From positions 1 through 32,915 of the forward strand of contig JAJQEE010000005.1 in the NCBI GenBank assembly GCA_021201865.1: a stretch of DNA of 32,915 nucleotides, read 5' to 3'. Positions 15,717 to 25,064 of the stretch are shown here, in pieces. The stretch's first letter is position 1, and each line of letters begins with the position of its first letter. This stretch comes from Tannerellaceae bacterium. Lineage in GTDB: Bacteria; Bacteroidota; Bacteroidia; Bacteroidales; Tannerellaceae. Made by a program: the position numbers and the translations under genes. Under the pieces are notes generated by a model. It saw only the letters and a list, made by a program, of their open reading frames with translations. It did not search any database and was not told the origin of the DNA.

Positions 15717-18076
15717 GAAGCATATATCACATACAGAGCACCGGGACAGAGAGGACGCAAAAATGGCGGGTTTTTTCTTATCGCTTTTTGATTTGCTGTT
15801 TAACAGGATGGCTCCTTATTTCCTGTTCGACTACTAAAAATCTTCCGGAAGGAGAGGTGTTATACATGGGAATCAAAAAGATAGAAGTGACGGATGAAGA
15901 TAAGTCTAAGGCCGGAGATGAAGCCTTAGATGAGGTGGAAGCTGCTTTAAAGTATCCTCCAAACAATGCGCTGTTAGGGAGTTCTTCCGTCCGGTTTCCC
16001 CTGCCTGTCGGGTTGTGGGTGTACAATGCTTTTGTAAACAAAGAAGGAAAAGTGGCCAGATGGATCTTTAACCGGTTTGCAGCCAAACCGGTATTTATCA
16101 GCACTGTGAATCCGGAAGTCCGGACAAAAGTGGCCTATAATTTATTAAGAGAAAACAGTTATTTTGACGGGGGAACCTCTTTTGAAGTGATTCCGGATAA
16201 GAAAAATGAGCGCAAGGCAAAAATCCGGTATACCGTACAGATGGGACATGGGTATACCTATGATAGTATTCAATACACCCGCATGAGACACCGGATCGAC
16301 ACGTTGATCAAATCCACACTCAATGAAACGCTTCTTCATAAAGGAGATAATTTTAATGCGGTGAAGCTGGAAAGTGAGCGAAACCGGATCTCTAAAATGT
16401 TAAGGAATAATGGATATTATTATTTCCGTCCGGATTATATTGTTTATCAGGCCGATACGCTGTTAGTTCCGGGTAAGGTTTCTCTGCGGGTGGTACGGGA
16501 GGATAATGTTCCCCGGATTGCGATGCGTCCCTGGAAGATCGGGAATATCTCTTTTGACCTGCATGGTTTTTATAATGAGGAACCTACAGATTCCATCTAT
16601 TATAAAGACCTGAAGATCCGTTATGAAGATAAACTCCGTGTTCGTCCGGGCGTATTGTATAACCGGCTGAAATTTCAGACAGGAGATCTTTTTACACAGG
16701 ATAAGCAGGATAATACTCAGAAGGCTCTTTCTTCTTTAGGTATTTTCCGTTACGCGGAGATGCAATTCTCACCCCGCGATACTTCCCGGCGTACGGATAC
16801 ATTGGATCTGACAATAAAAACAGTATATGACCTCCCGCTGGACGGTGAATTTGAAGTCAATCTGACCACTAAAAGTAATGACCAGACCGGGCCGGGTGCT
16901 GTCTTTGGACTGACGAAACGGAATATGTTCGGTGGGGGAGAGATCTTCGGCGTTCAGTTGAAGGGATCTTACGAATGGAATACGGGTAACCGGGTAGACG
17001 GGAATTCTTCCTCTATTAACAGTTATGAGATTGGTTTGAGTACGACATTGAGTATCCCGAAGATCCTTTTCCCCGGTTTTATTCATAAGGAATACCTTTA
17101 TCCCTCCAGTACGAATTTCCGGTTGTATGCGAATTTGCTGAACCGGGCAGGTTATTTCCGGATGCTGTCGTTTGGTGGAAGTGCGGTCTATGATTTCCAG
17201 CCTACCTTAGTCAGCCGGCATTCTATTACGGCTTTCCGGTTGTCATATAATCTTTTGCAACATACAACAGGAGAATTTGAGGATATAACAGATGAAAATC
17301 CAGCTTTGTATCAAAGTTTGCAGAGCCAGTTCATCCCCCAGATGGGATATACGTATACGTATGATGACGGACAGGTTCCTTCCCACCGCAATCATTTCTG
17401 GTGGCAGACGTCTGTTTCCCAGGCAGGAAATATTATCAATGCGCTTTATTCGATCGGAAAAGATTATAATAAAGAGGGGAAAGAGCTTTTCAATAATCCC
17501 TATGCCCAGTTCATCAAAGGGACCAGTGAGATCCGTTATACTTATAACATAGACCGGAACCAGGCGATTGCCAGCCGGATCATGGCGGGCGCTATCTATA
17601 GTTATGGAAATGCCCGGGTGTCACCTTATAGTGAACAGTTTTATGTGGGCGGTGCGAATAGTATACGTGCCTTTACCATCCGGAGCATCGGTCCCGGTAG
17701 CTTTGTGCCGAAAGACGATAGTAAGTGGGCCTTTTTTGACCAGACAGGAGACTTTAAGGTTGAAGCAAATGTAGAATATCGTTTTCGTATTATGGGAGAT
17801 CTGCACGGATCTGTTTTCTTAGATGCCGGAAATGTCTGGTTATTACGGGATGATCCGAACCGCCCGGGAGGAAGATTAAAGGATAGTAATTTCTTCAAGG
17901 AATTAGCACTCGGTACCGGAGCGGGCCTCCGGTATGACCTGAATTTCCTGGTCATCCGGTTTGATGTGGGAGTCGGATTACATGTCCCGTATGATACGGG
18001 TAAAAGCGGATATTACAATATTCCGGAATTTAAGAAAGGGATGGGATACCATTTAGCGGTAGGTTATCCGTTCTGA
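15713..18076 (+). CDS. tamL: TamL, lipoprotein TamA/BamA-like Omp85 protein
   Basis: 787 residues. The N-terminus has a hydrophobic segment ending in a lipobox (GWLLISC, Cys about 39), then STTKNLPEGEVLY. A lipidated Omp85 is the Bacteroidetes variant of TamA known as TamL. POTRA-type repeats fill roughly 45-390, with NLLRENSYFDGGT, RISKMLRNNGYYYF and FTQDKQDNTQKALSSLGIF. The 16-strand barrel follows to the end (GMGYHLAVGYPF). The conserved barrel-loop motif VRGF reads IRAF here (GGANSIRAFTIRSIGPGSF). It is coupled to tamB by an ATGA overlap and would assemble outer-membrane or surface proteins. Confidence 0.92.
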   Translation: MRSIYHIQSTGTERTQKWRVFSYRFLICCLTGWLLISCSTTKNLPEGEVLYMGIKKIEVTDEDKSKAGDEALDEVEAALKYPPNNALLGSSSVRFPLPVGLWVYNAFVNKEGKVARWIFNRFAAKPVFISTVNPEVRTKVAYNLLRENSYFDGGTSFEVIPDKKNERKAKIRYTVQMGHGYTYDSIQYTRMRHRIDTLIKSTLNETLLHKGDNFNAVKLESERNRISKMLRNNGYYYFRPDYIVYQADTLLVPGKVSLRVVREDNVPRIAMRPWKIGNISFDLHGFYNEEPTDSIYYKDLKIRYEDKLRVRPGVLYNRLKFQTGDLFTQDKQDNTQKALSSLGIFRYAEMQFSPRDTSRRTDTLDLTIKTVYDLPLDGEFEVNLTTKSNDQTGPGAVFGLTKRNMFGGGEIFGVQLKGSYEWNTGNRVDGNSSSINSYEIGLSTTLSIPKILFPGFIHKEYLYPSSTNFRLYANLLNRAGYFRMLSFGGSAVYDFQPTLVSRHSITAFRLSYNLLQHTTGEFEDITDENPALYQSLQSQFIPQMGYTYTYDDGQVPSHRNHFWWQTSVSQAGNIINALYSIGKDYNKEGKELFNNPYAQFIKGTSEIRYTYNIDRNQAIASRIMAGAIYSYGNARVSPYSEQFYVGGANSIRAFTIRSIGPGSFVPKDDSKWAFFDQTGDFKVEANVEYRFRIMGDLHGSVFLDAGNVWLLRDDPNRPGGRLKDSNFFKELALGTGAGLRYDLNFLVIRFDVGVGLHVPYDTGKSGYYNIPEFKKGMGYHLAVGYPF

Positions 18077-18090
18077 TGATTCATTCGCTA

Positions 18091-18140
18091 TCTCCTGCCT
18101 GGAGGGGATAAAAAGGAATTAGAAAAAAACAGGTAGGAGA
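18091..18140 (+). terminator. Weak hairpin after tamL
   Basis: TCTCCTGCCTG at 18091-18101 pairs with CAGGTAGGAGA at 18130-18140 over 11 positions, one of them a G-T pair. The 28-base loop is long and no T-run follows, so it may only slow transcription or protect the mRNA end. Confidence 0.35.
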
Positions 18141-18152
18141 ATTCAGGGCCAG

Positions 18153-18210
18153 GGTGTAAACTTTTGCTCTAATCCTGCTATTGTTCGTAATTATTTTTTA
18201 GTTTTACACC
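18153..18210. promoter_or_regulatory. Inverted repeat around a possible regulator promoter
   Basis: GGTGTAAA at 18153-18160 and TTTACACC at 18203-18210 are perfect 8-base inverted halves 42 bases apart. TAGTTTTA at 18199-18206, one base off TAnnTTTG, overlaps the right half. This could be the regulator gene promoter with an autoregulatory site; it may also be chance. Confidence 0.3.
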
Positions 18211-18258
18211 GGAAAACCATACAAGTATTATACACTATCCCGGCTATTGGAATATACC

Positions 18259-19941
18259 ATGAAAAATAAGATGAACTCCTGGTCTGTTTTTCAACGATAT
18301 GCGTTGATCCTTACTTTTTGTATAAGCTTTTCTTTTTGTGTGGCCGGTAATCCTTTGGATTCTTTACTGACAGAGTTGGACCAGACCATCCGGAATGAGG
18401 AGATCTATACCCAACAAAAGGTCAGCTATATTGAAAATCTTCAGTTTAAGTTATCTGCTGCCTTTTTAACACCGGAAGACCAGTATCTGTTATATCAGCA
18501 ATTGGCTAAAGAATATGGGATCTTTCGCTGTGATACGGCTATCTACTACGCGAACCAGCGATTACGCCTGGCAGAGGAAATAGGAAATACGGACTGGATA
18601 CAGGAGAGTAAATTCCAACTGGCTTCTATGTTGGCGAAAGCCTGTATGTTTGAAAAAGCGATTGATTTACTCCGGACGGTAGACCAGGCTGTTCTGGCTC
18701 CTCATTTGCAGGTGCTGTATTATAAGACTTTCCGCGATACGTATATTTATTATTCCGAATTTTACCAGGAGGGGTATGAAATTCATGAGATCTCCCGTCT
18801 CCGCGCTGCGTATCAGGATTCTTTACTGCGGGTAGTCCCTACTCCCTCCTTTGATTATGTCCTGGCTTACGGTACGTATTATATTGAGACCGGAGAGTTT
18901 GACCGGGCTGAAGAATTGTTGTTATCGTATTATGAGCGGTTGCGGCCGGATACCCGGGATTTTGCTCTCTTGGCTTCCATACTGGCTTATCTGGCAGAAA
19001 AAAAGGAGGATGAGTGGCAGCGTAAGGTGTATCTGGCACAGTCTGCTATTGCGGATATCAAGGCTGCTAATAAAGAAAATATTTCCCTCCGTTTTCTGGC
19101 GCACCTGCTGTTTTTGGACGGAGATATTAAAAGAGCCAATGTGTATATTAAGAAAAGTATGGATGATGCCAATTTCTTTAACGGACGTTTGCGTAATACC
19201 CAGACTTCCATGGTATTCCCCATTATTAATGAGGCCTATCAGACGGAGCGTTTGCAGCAGCAAAAAAAGCTGATGCTTCTCCTGGGCGTGGTCAGTCTCC
19301 TGTCCTGTATACTTATTATTACGCTGGGCTTTATTAAACGGCAGATCAACAAATTATCCAGGGCACAGCAGGAGATCTTACAGATCAATGAGCGCCTGAA
19401 TAAATTAAATACGGATCTGCAGCAAGCGAATCGTATTCATAAAGAAATGAACACGAACCTGAAAGAAGCAAATTATATAAAAGAGCAATTAATAGGCACC
19501 TTCCTGGAGATCTGTACGGAATACATTGATAAATTCCAGAAATTTAAAGTGTTTGTGAACCGGAAGGTCAAAGTAGGCCAGTTGAATGATATTTTGAAAG
19601 TCACCGGAAAGGCAGATAATGGCAGCCAGGAGTTGAAAGATCTATATGCCAATTTTGATAAAGCATTCTTAGCCATCTATCCGGATTTTGTGGAAGAGTT
19701 TAATAAACTTTTACGGGAGGAAGAACGGTATCCGGTAAAGGAAGACCAATCATTAAACCACGAATTACGGATCTTTGCTCTGGTTCGTTTAGGCATTACG
19801 GATAGTACTAAAATTGCCACTTTCCTGCATTATACCCTACGTACGGTTTATAATTACCGTCATAAAGTCAAGTCCAAAGCTTTCCACCCGGATGAGGATT
19901 TTGAGGAGCGGATCAGACAGGTCTGCCAGCCGGATTTGTAG
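18259..19941 (+). CDS. SusR-like membrane-spanning regulator (DUF6377 family)
   Basis: The start is taken as ATG at 18259 (MKNKMNSWSVFQRY), giving 560 residues; an in-frame TTG at 18247 is less likely. A signal/anchor segment (YALILTFCISFSFCVAG) leads into a helical TPR-type sensor region exposed to the periplasm (about 35-325). A transmembrane segment (LMLLLGVVSLLSCILIITLG, about 338-359) comes next, then a coiled coil (about 370-410). A cytoplasmic C-terminal domain ends with a helix-turn-helix (TDSTKIATFLHYTLRTVYNYRHK). Proteins of this build include the starch regulator SusR, which detects maltose-type sugars and activates sus genes. It stands 248 bases upstream of susC on the same strand. 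Two A7 runs in the gene (18998-19004 and 19262-19268) are in frame. Confidence 0.85.
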   Translation: MKNKMNSWSVFQRYALILTFCISFSFCVAGNPLDSLLTELDQTIRNEEIYTQQKVSYIENLQFKLSAAFLTPEDQYLLYQQLAKEYGIFRCDTAIYYANQRLRLAEEIGNTDWIQESKFQLASMLAKACMFEKAIDLLRTVDQAVLAPHLQVLYYKTFRDTYIYYSEFYQEGYEIHEISRLRAAYQDSLLRVVPTPSFDYVLAYGTYYIETGEFDRAEELLLSYYERLRPDTRDFALLASILAYLAEKKEDEWQRKVYLAQSAIADIKAANKENISLRFLAHLLFLDGDIKRANVYIKKSMDDANFFNGRLRNTQTSMVFPIINEAYQTERLQQQKKLMLLLGVVSLLSCILIITLGFIKRQINKLSRAQQEILQINERLNKLNTDLQQANRIHKEMNTNLKEANYIKEQLIGTFLEICTEYIDKFQKFKVFVNRKVKVGQLNDILKVTGKADNGSQELKDLYANFDKAFLAIYPDFVEEFNKLLREEERYPVKEDQSLNHELRIFALVRLGITDSTKIATFLHYTLRTVYNYRHKVKSKAFHPDEDFEERIRQVCQPDL

Positions 19942-19985
19942 AAAATCCGGTGTCAGGAGCTATTTTTTGTGGTTAGTAAGGGAGA

Positions 19986-20087
19986 GGGAAATTTACTTCC
20001 CTTTCGCTGTCTGGTATTTGTAATGAATTGATTATTAGGTTATTATTCTCTTGTTTGATTCCCGGAAATTTACTTCCGGTTTACTTC
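19986..20087. promoter_or_regulatory. Repeated palindrome upstream of susC, candidate operator
   Basis: The 14-base sequence GGAAATTTACTTCC occurs at 19987-20000 and 20064-20077. Each copy sits in a 6-bp stem with the loop ATTTAC: AGGGAA/TTCCCT at 19985-20002 and CCGGAA/TTCCGG at 20062-20079. The core TTTACTTC appears a third time at 20080-20087, exactly 11 bases after the second. Stem sequences differ while the core is kept, so this looks like a selected site rather than a duplication. Binding by the upstream SusR-like regulator is inference. Confidence 0.6.
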
Positions 20088-20189
20088 TGTCTAAAGGTAT
20101 CCCCATAATCTCCTTTTATTTGTAGCTGTTGTTGACCCCGGTAAACCGATGGATTACCGGTAATCTTATTAATCTTAAAAACTATATCA

Positions 20190-23168
20190 ATGGAAAAGAG
20201 CAACGCTATTAAGAAAAGAACCAGGTGGGATCAATATCCCGTCCATTTCTGTTTACTATTCTTTAGCTTATTTGTTTCACTTAATCTTTTTGCCCAGCAA
20301 GTACCGTCAAAGGAGTGGTGACGGATGATTTCGGTGACGGAGTGATCGGTGCCACTGTTTTGGTGAAAGGGACCCCTAACGGTACGATCACCGATCTTTC
20401 CGGTGAGTTTACCTTATCCGGCCTGAAACCGGATGATATGATTCAGGTATCTTATATCGGGTACAGAGACCAGGAAATAGCCTATACCGGCCAGCAAGTG
20501 ATCCGGATCACTCTGCACGAAAGTGTGGAAGCCCTCGATGAAGTAGTCGTCGTAGGTTACGGATCGCTCAGTAAAAAAGAATTATCCAGTTCTATTGTAC
20601 AGGTAAACCGCAGTGATTTCCAGCAGGGAGCCATGAGCAATCCCATGGAGATGTTACAGGGAAAAGTCGCTGGTTTGAGTATTAATTTTACCGGCGAACT
20701 TAACCAGGAAGAAACTGATCTGGCCAGTGCATTACAGATCCGTGGAGCGGCTTCTCTGACAGCCTCCAATTCCCCCCCTGATTATTATCGATGGAATTGC
20801 CGGAGGAGATTACCGGAGTTTGTCTCCCCAGGATATTGAATCCATCACTGTACTTAAAGATGCCGGTTCGGCTGCTATTTATGGAACCCGTGGTGCCAAT
20901 GGGGTGATCCTGATCACCACCCGCCGGGGATCCGGCCAGGAAGGAATCAGCCGGATTACATATGATAGCTGGTTTGGAGTGAATGTGGCTAAACCTAAAC
21001 CCGACATATTAACACCTGAAGAATTCCGGCAATATAACCGGGATACGGATTACGGTGCTTCTACGGATTGGTGGGACCTGCTGTTACGGGATTTTAGTTA
21101 TGACGTCAATCAATATCTGAGTCTGGACGGTACGACCAAAAACGGTTCCTATGGCGCTTCTGTCAACTACCGGAAGGTAACCGGTCTGGATATGGTAACA
21201 GCCCGGCAGGAATATGGCGGACGTTTCAGCATACAGCAAAGAGGATTAGATAACTGGGTCGAACTTACTGCCAGCCTGAATGCCCGTAAGGTAAAAGAAG
21301 ATAAAGGACAGGCTTCTTGGGGAGGTGCCCTGACTACCAACCCGACCATGCCGGTCTGGGATGAATCAACAGGAAATTATTATCAACCCACTTCTCCGAC
21401 AGGGGCTTCCAATCCGAAGAGCCAACTGGATCTGGTGGATAAGCAGGGCGACCGGAACTACATCCTGGGTTCGGCGGAATTAAAAGTACATATTCTGAAA
21501 CAGGCCAATCAATCCTTGAATGTGTCCCTGAATCACTCCCTGAACTATAATGATTATGATTATTATGAATACAATCCCTCTACTTCGGCTGATTCGTATT
21601 GGAACGGATATACCGGAAAAGCAGAACGTAAAAACCAGAAATGGTGGACTAACCGTACGGAATTGTTGGGTAACTACACCTTAAGCCTCGAGGATCATGA
21701 TTTTAAGATCGTGGCAGGATACAGTTATGAAGAAAGTAATTTTGAAGAACTGAAAGCGGTAAACAACAACTTTGCATTTGACCAGACCAAATGGAATGAC
21801 CTGGGCTCGGGTACGTACCTGAAAGAAGGAAAAGCAGAGCTGGAATCCAAAAAGAACAGTGCTAAACTAATCGGTGTATTCGGACGGATCAACTATAACT
21901 GGAAAGATCTGTTAATGGCATCTGCTTCCTACCGGCATGAAGGTTCCACCAAATTCGGACCGGATAATAAATGGGGAAGTTTTGTCGCAGGATCCGTAGC
22001 CTGGGAAATGGCCAATATGCCTTTTATGCAACAGGTACAAATGGTGGATATGTTAAAACCACGTGTTTCGTATGGGGTAACCGGACGTTCGGATTTTGAC
22101 CCGTATCTGTCTCAGCAAAATTATAAAGCAGAAGGTAATTATTACATGGATGGACGGTGGGTAACCGGATATGCTCCTGCCGTGAATGTCAATCCGGCAC
22201 TGGCGTGGGAGAAAGCCGTGGTTACTAATATCGGGATTGACTTTTCTTTCTGGAACAGGCTCCGGGGATCTGTAGAATATTATGACCGCCAATCCCGGAA
22301 CCTGCTCTATAATTATACGGCTCCCCAGCCTCCGTTTGTCCATGAAAAGATTCTGGTAAATGTGGGAACCATACAAAACCAGGGGGTTGAAATAAGTTTA
22401 GATGGGGATATTCTGAAAAAGACCCCTGTGAAATGGAGCTCCGGGATCATTTTATCTCAGGGTATCACTAAACTGAAAAAGCTGTCCAATGATGTGTTTG
22501 AGGCCAGTTACCTGAATATAAAAGAAAAAGGCGGCCCGGGTAGCAGTGAATACTATTTCCGGGTAGCAGAAGGCGGTAAGATCGGCCAGTTCTACGGGTT
22601 ACAAACAGCAGGAGTCGATGCAAACGGAAACATGCTGGTCTATGACCGGAACAATGAGATCATCCCGATCGGGGATGCACAGATAGAAGATAAACGGTTT
22701 ATAGGAAACGGAGCCCCGAAGGTTTTTCTTTCCTGGAACAATACGTTGCGGTATAAACAATTTGACCTGAATATGTTCTGGCGGGGCGCTTTTGGCTTCG
22801 ATATTTATAACGATCGTCTGTATGGTATGGGGCTGGAAGGCGCCGGAAGCTCTAATATTCTTCGTTCAGCGTATGATACTGAATTAAAGCATCCCGGTGG
22901 ACTGATCTCTTCCTATTTTCTTGAAAAAGGAAATTTCTTTAAACTGGAAAATGTGACGGTAGGCTATAACCTGCAACCCCGTGAGAATAAGTTTATGAAC
23001 AGCATGCGGGTCTATCTGTCGGCTAAAAACCTGTTTACGATTACCAAATATTCAGGAAATGATCCTTCGATCGTTGCAGTAAATGGCATTGATCCGGGAG
23101 TAGATAACTCAGGAGCTTATCCCCAGGCCATGGTATTTACCCTGGGAGTGACTATCAATTTCAAATAA
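20190..23168 (+). pseudogene. susC: SusC-like TonB-dependent outer-membrane transporter, two frameshifts
   Basis: Read with two corrections the protein has about 992 residues. The signal peptide (CLLFFSLFVSLNLFAQQ) follows ATG 20190. A carboxypeptidase-regulatory-like domain (VKGVVTDDFGDGVIGATVLVKG), DEVVVVGYG, a plug (SPLIIIDGIAGGDYRSLSPQDIESI) and a 22-strand barrel ending LGVTINFK come in order. The first break is at about 20303, where one base is missing (GTACCGTC in place of GTnACCGTC), so the frame from the ATG stops at 20321. The second is the C7 run at 20772-20778; with six Cs the plug reads SNSPLIIIDGIAGG. SusC imports oligosaccharides using TonB energy under a SusD lid. The amylases downstream point to starch or maltodextrin. 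As read no full transporter could be made. Confidence 0.9.
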
Positions 23169-23190
23169 AAACAACCTAAAAAATAACGCG

Positions 23191-24976
23191 ATGAAAAAAG
23201 CAATATATATGGTGTGTAGCTGTTATACTGGGTATAACCTTACAGTCCTGCTTTGATTTAACAGAAGAGGTGCATAGTGAAGTGCCGGCTTCTGAATATT
23301 ATGAAGACGAAACCAGCGTACAGAATGCCCTGGCTTCTATTTATTATACAGGTTTTATGAGCTATGCGGAATATTTCTTTTACCTGCAGGAGTTTTCTGC
23401 TGACCAGGTCGCCTGGAGAGTATGGAATGGAGGATTATGGGGCTATGATGACGGAGAAAAATATGTTCTTTCTGTGCATAACTGGTCACCTGCCTCCTCT
23501 ATCATCCGTTCTTCCTGGGAAACAGCCTGGAAAACCATCGGGATGTGTAATGTGATCCTGGAAGATCTCGAAGCCCTGTCTCCGGAGGATATAAGGCTGA
23601 CAGAAGAAGCACTGGAAAGTTATAAGGCGGAAGCCCGTACCCTGAGAGCCTGGGCCTATTATAATGTGTTCGAAGTCTGGGGAGGAGCTATTCCTTTATA
23701 CACGGCTGCAGAGATGGATGATATTCCGGCCAGTGTGGACCCTGACTTTAACCAGGGCTGTCAGATCATCTTTGACTTCCTGGTCGCTGAACTGGATGAA
23801 TGCTTACCCCATTTACCGGTCAATAAAGTGGAGCGGATGAACCAGGCTATGAACCGGGTATTAAAAGCACGCCTGTTGTTCAATGCCAACGTATTTATTA
23901 ACGAAGACCGCTTTGCAGAGTGTGCCACCGTGTGTGAAGCGATCCTTGGGGGAACTTATGGAACATATGCCCTGGCAAATGATTACAGGGATCTGTTTAA
24001 TGTCGGAAATCATACTTCTCCGGAAATAATTATGGCTTTTGCCAGTTCGGAAAGTAATATGAACGGAGGGTGGATGCGGAACATGCCATTTCTGTCTTAT
24101 AATATCTGGGATTACCTGGGTGGGACCTACAATGGAGTCAGTGGATGGAATTGTGTGATCCTGGCACCTTCCTATGATAATACAGGAAATGTATTGGAAC
24201 TGGGTGGCACGGATAATCCAATCTGTTTCTTAGATGCTCCTTATAATGACAAACTGGGTGCTGTGTATGAGCGGTTTGATGACCGTGACATCCGTAAACG
24301 AAATTATGAGTGGGATACAAATGAAAATAATTACCATGGCATGTTCCTGAAAGGGTTGATCACAGATACGGAAGGAGTCCCTCTGCAGGCAGATGCAGAC
24401 CGGGACGGACAGGATTTGGTGTATGTAGACCAGTTAGGAACCTTTCAGAACATAGGACGGAATCTGGAAACAGTGATGTCTTCCCGCTGGGGAGAAACCA
24501 ATTCCGGCTTACGGTTAATCAAATATCCGATGGCTCCTGCAGTCTTTGATTTCCGGAATGCTTATGAAATAGAGTTCCGTTTGACAGAAGTCATTTATAT
24601 GCTGGCTGAATGCAGGATGCGTGCCGGTGCTTCGGATGAAGGAAAACGGTTGGTTGACCAGGTGAGAAAGCGGTATTATTCAGATGCGGACTGGAGTCTG
24701 GTGGAAAATGATCCGGGGCCTGGATTCTCTTCCTTTGATCTGGATTGGATGTTAAGTCAATGGGGGCTGGAATTCCTTTGTGAAGGACGCCGTCGCCGTA
24801 CCGATCTGCGCAGGCATGATAAGTTCACACAGGGGCAATGGTGGTTCTTTGGCCGTGCTACGGAAGATGGCCGTCTGCTGCCTGCACAACGGGAACGTAA
24901 ATATGAATGGTATCCTCTTCCGGAATCCGCCCTTATGGTAAACCCGGGTTTGGTACAAAATCCTTTGTGGAAATAA
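23191..24976 (+). CDS. susD: SusD/RagB-like surface glycan-binding lipoprotein, frameshift at start
   Basis: The 568-residue frame from about 23270 is intact, but the natural start is ATG 23191 followed by an A6 run (23194-23199). With five As it reads MKKQYIWCVAVILGITLQSC and joins the long frame as a 594-residue lipoprotein; with six it stops at 23256. The lipobox is LQSC (Cys20). FDLTEEV follows, acidic enough for Bacteroidetes surface export. The SusD fold is shown by EARTLRAWAYYNVFEVWGGAIPLY and EIEFRLTEVIYMLAECRMRAG, and by the C-terminal WYPLPESALMVNPGLVQNPLW. It would cap SusC and bind oligosaccharides. It starts 22 bases after susC, in the same operon. As read it would lack a signal peptide and stay inside the cell. 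Confidence 0.88.
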
Positions 24977-24991
24977 GAGGGTGTAGGTTAG

Positions 24992-25031
24992 GGTACGGAG
25001 CCCCTGATTTTTCAGGTTCTGTGCCCGTACC
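24992..25031 (+). terminator. Hairpin between susD and the lipoprotein amylase
   Basis: GGTACGG (24992-24998) pairs with CCGTACC (25025-25031), and CCTGA (25003-25007) with TCAGG (25012-25016) around a TTTT loop. An alternative GAGCC/GGCTC pairing (24998-25002 with 25032-25036) overlaps it. No T-run follows. It is more likely an mRNA-stabilising or partially terminating structure that sets transporter and enzyme levels apart than a full stop. Confidence 0.5.
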
Positions 25032-25064
25032 GGCTCTGTGTTTATTGATTTTAAATCCGTTGAT

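Noticed and set aside
18247-18258. TTG start for the regulator
   Set aside because: An ATG four codons later begins a normal charged-then-hydrophobic signal segment.
19814-20023. Plus-strand 69-codon frame overlapping the regulator end
   Set aside because: It is a shadow of the regulator's HTH coding region and runs over the candidate operator without protein-like features.
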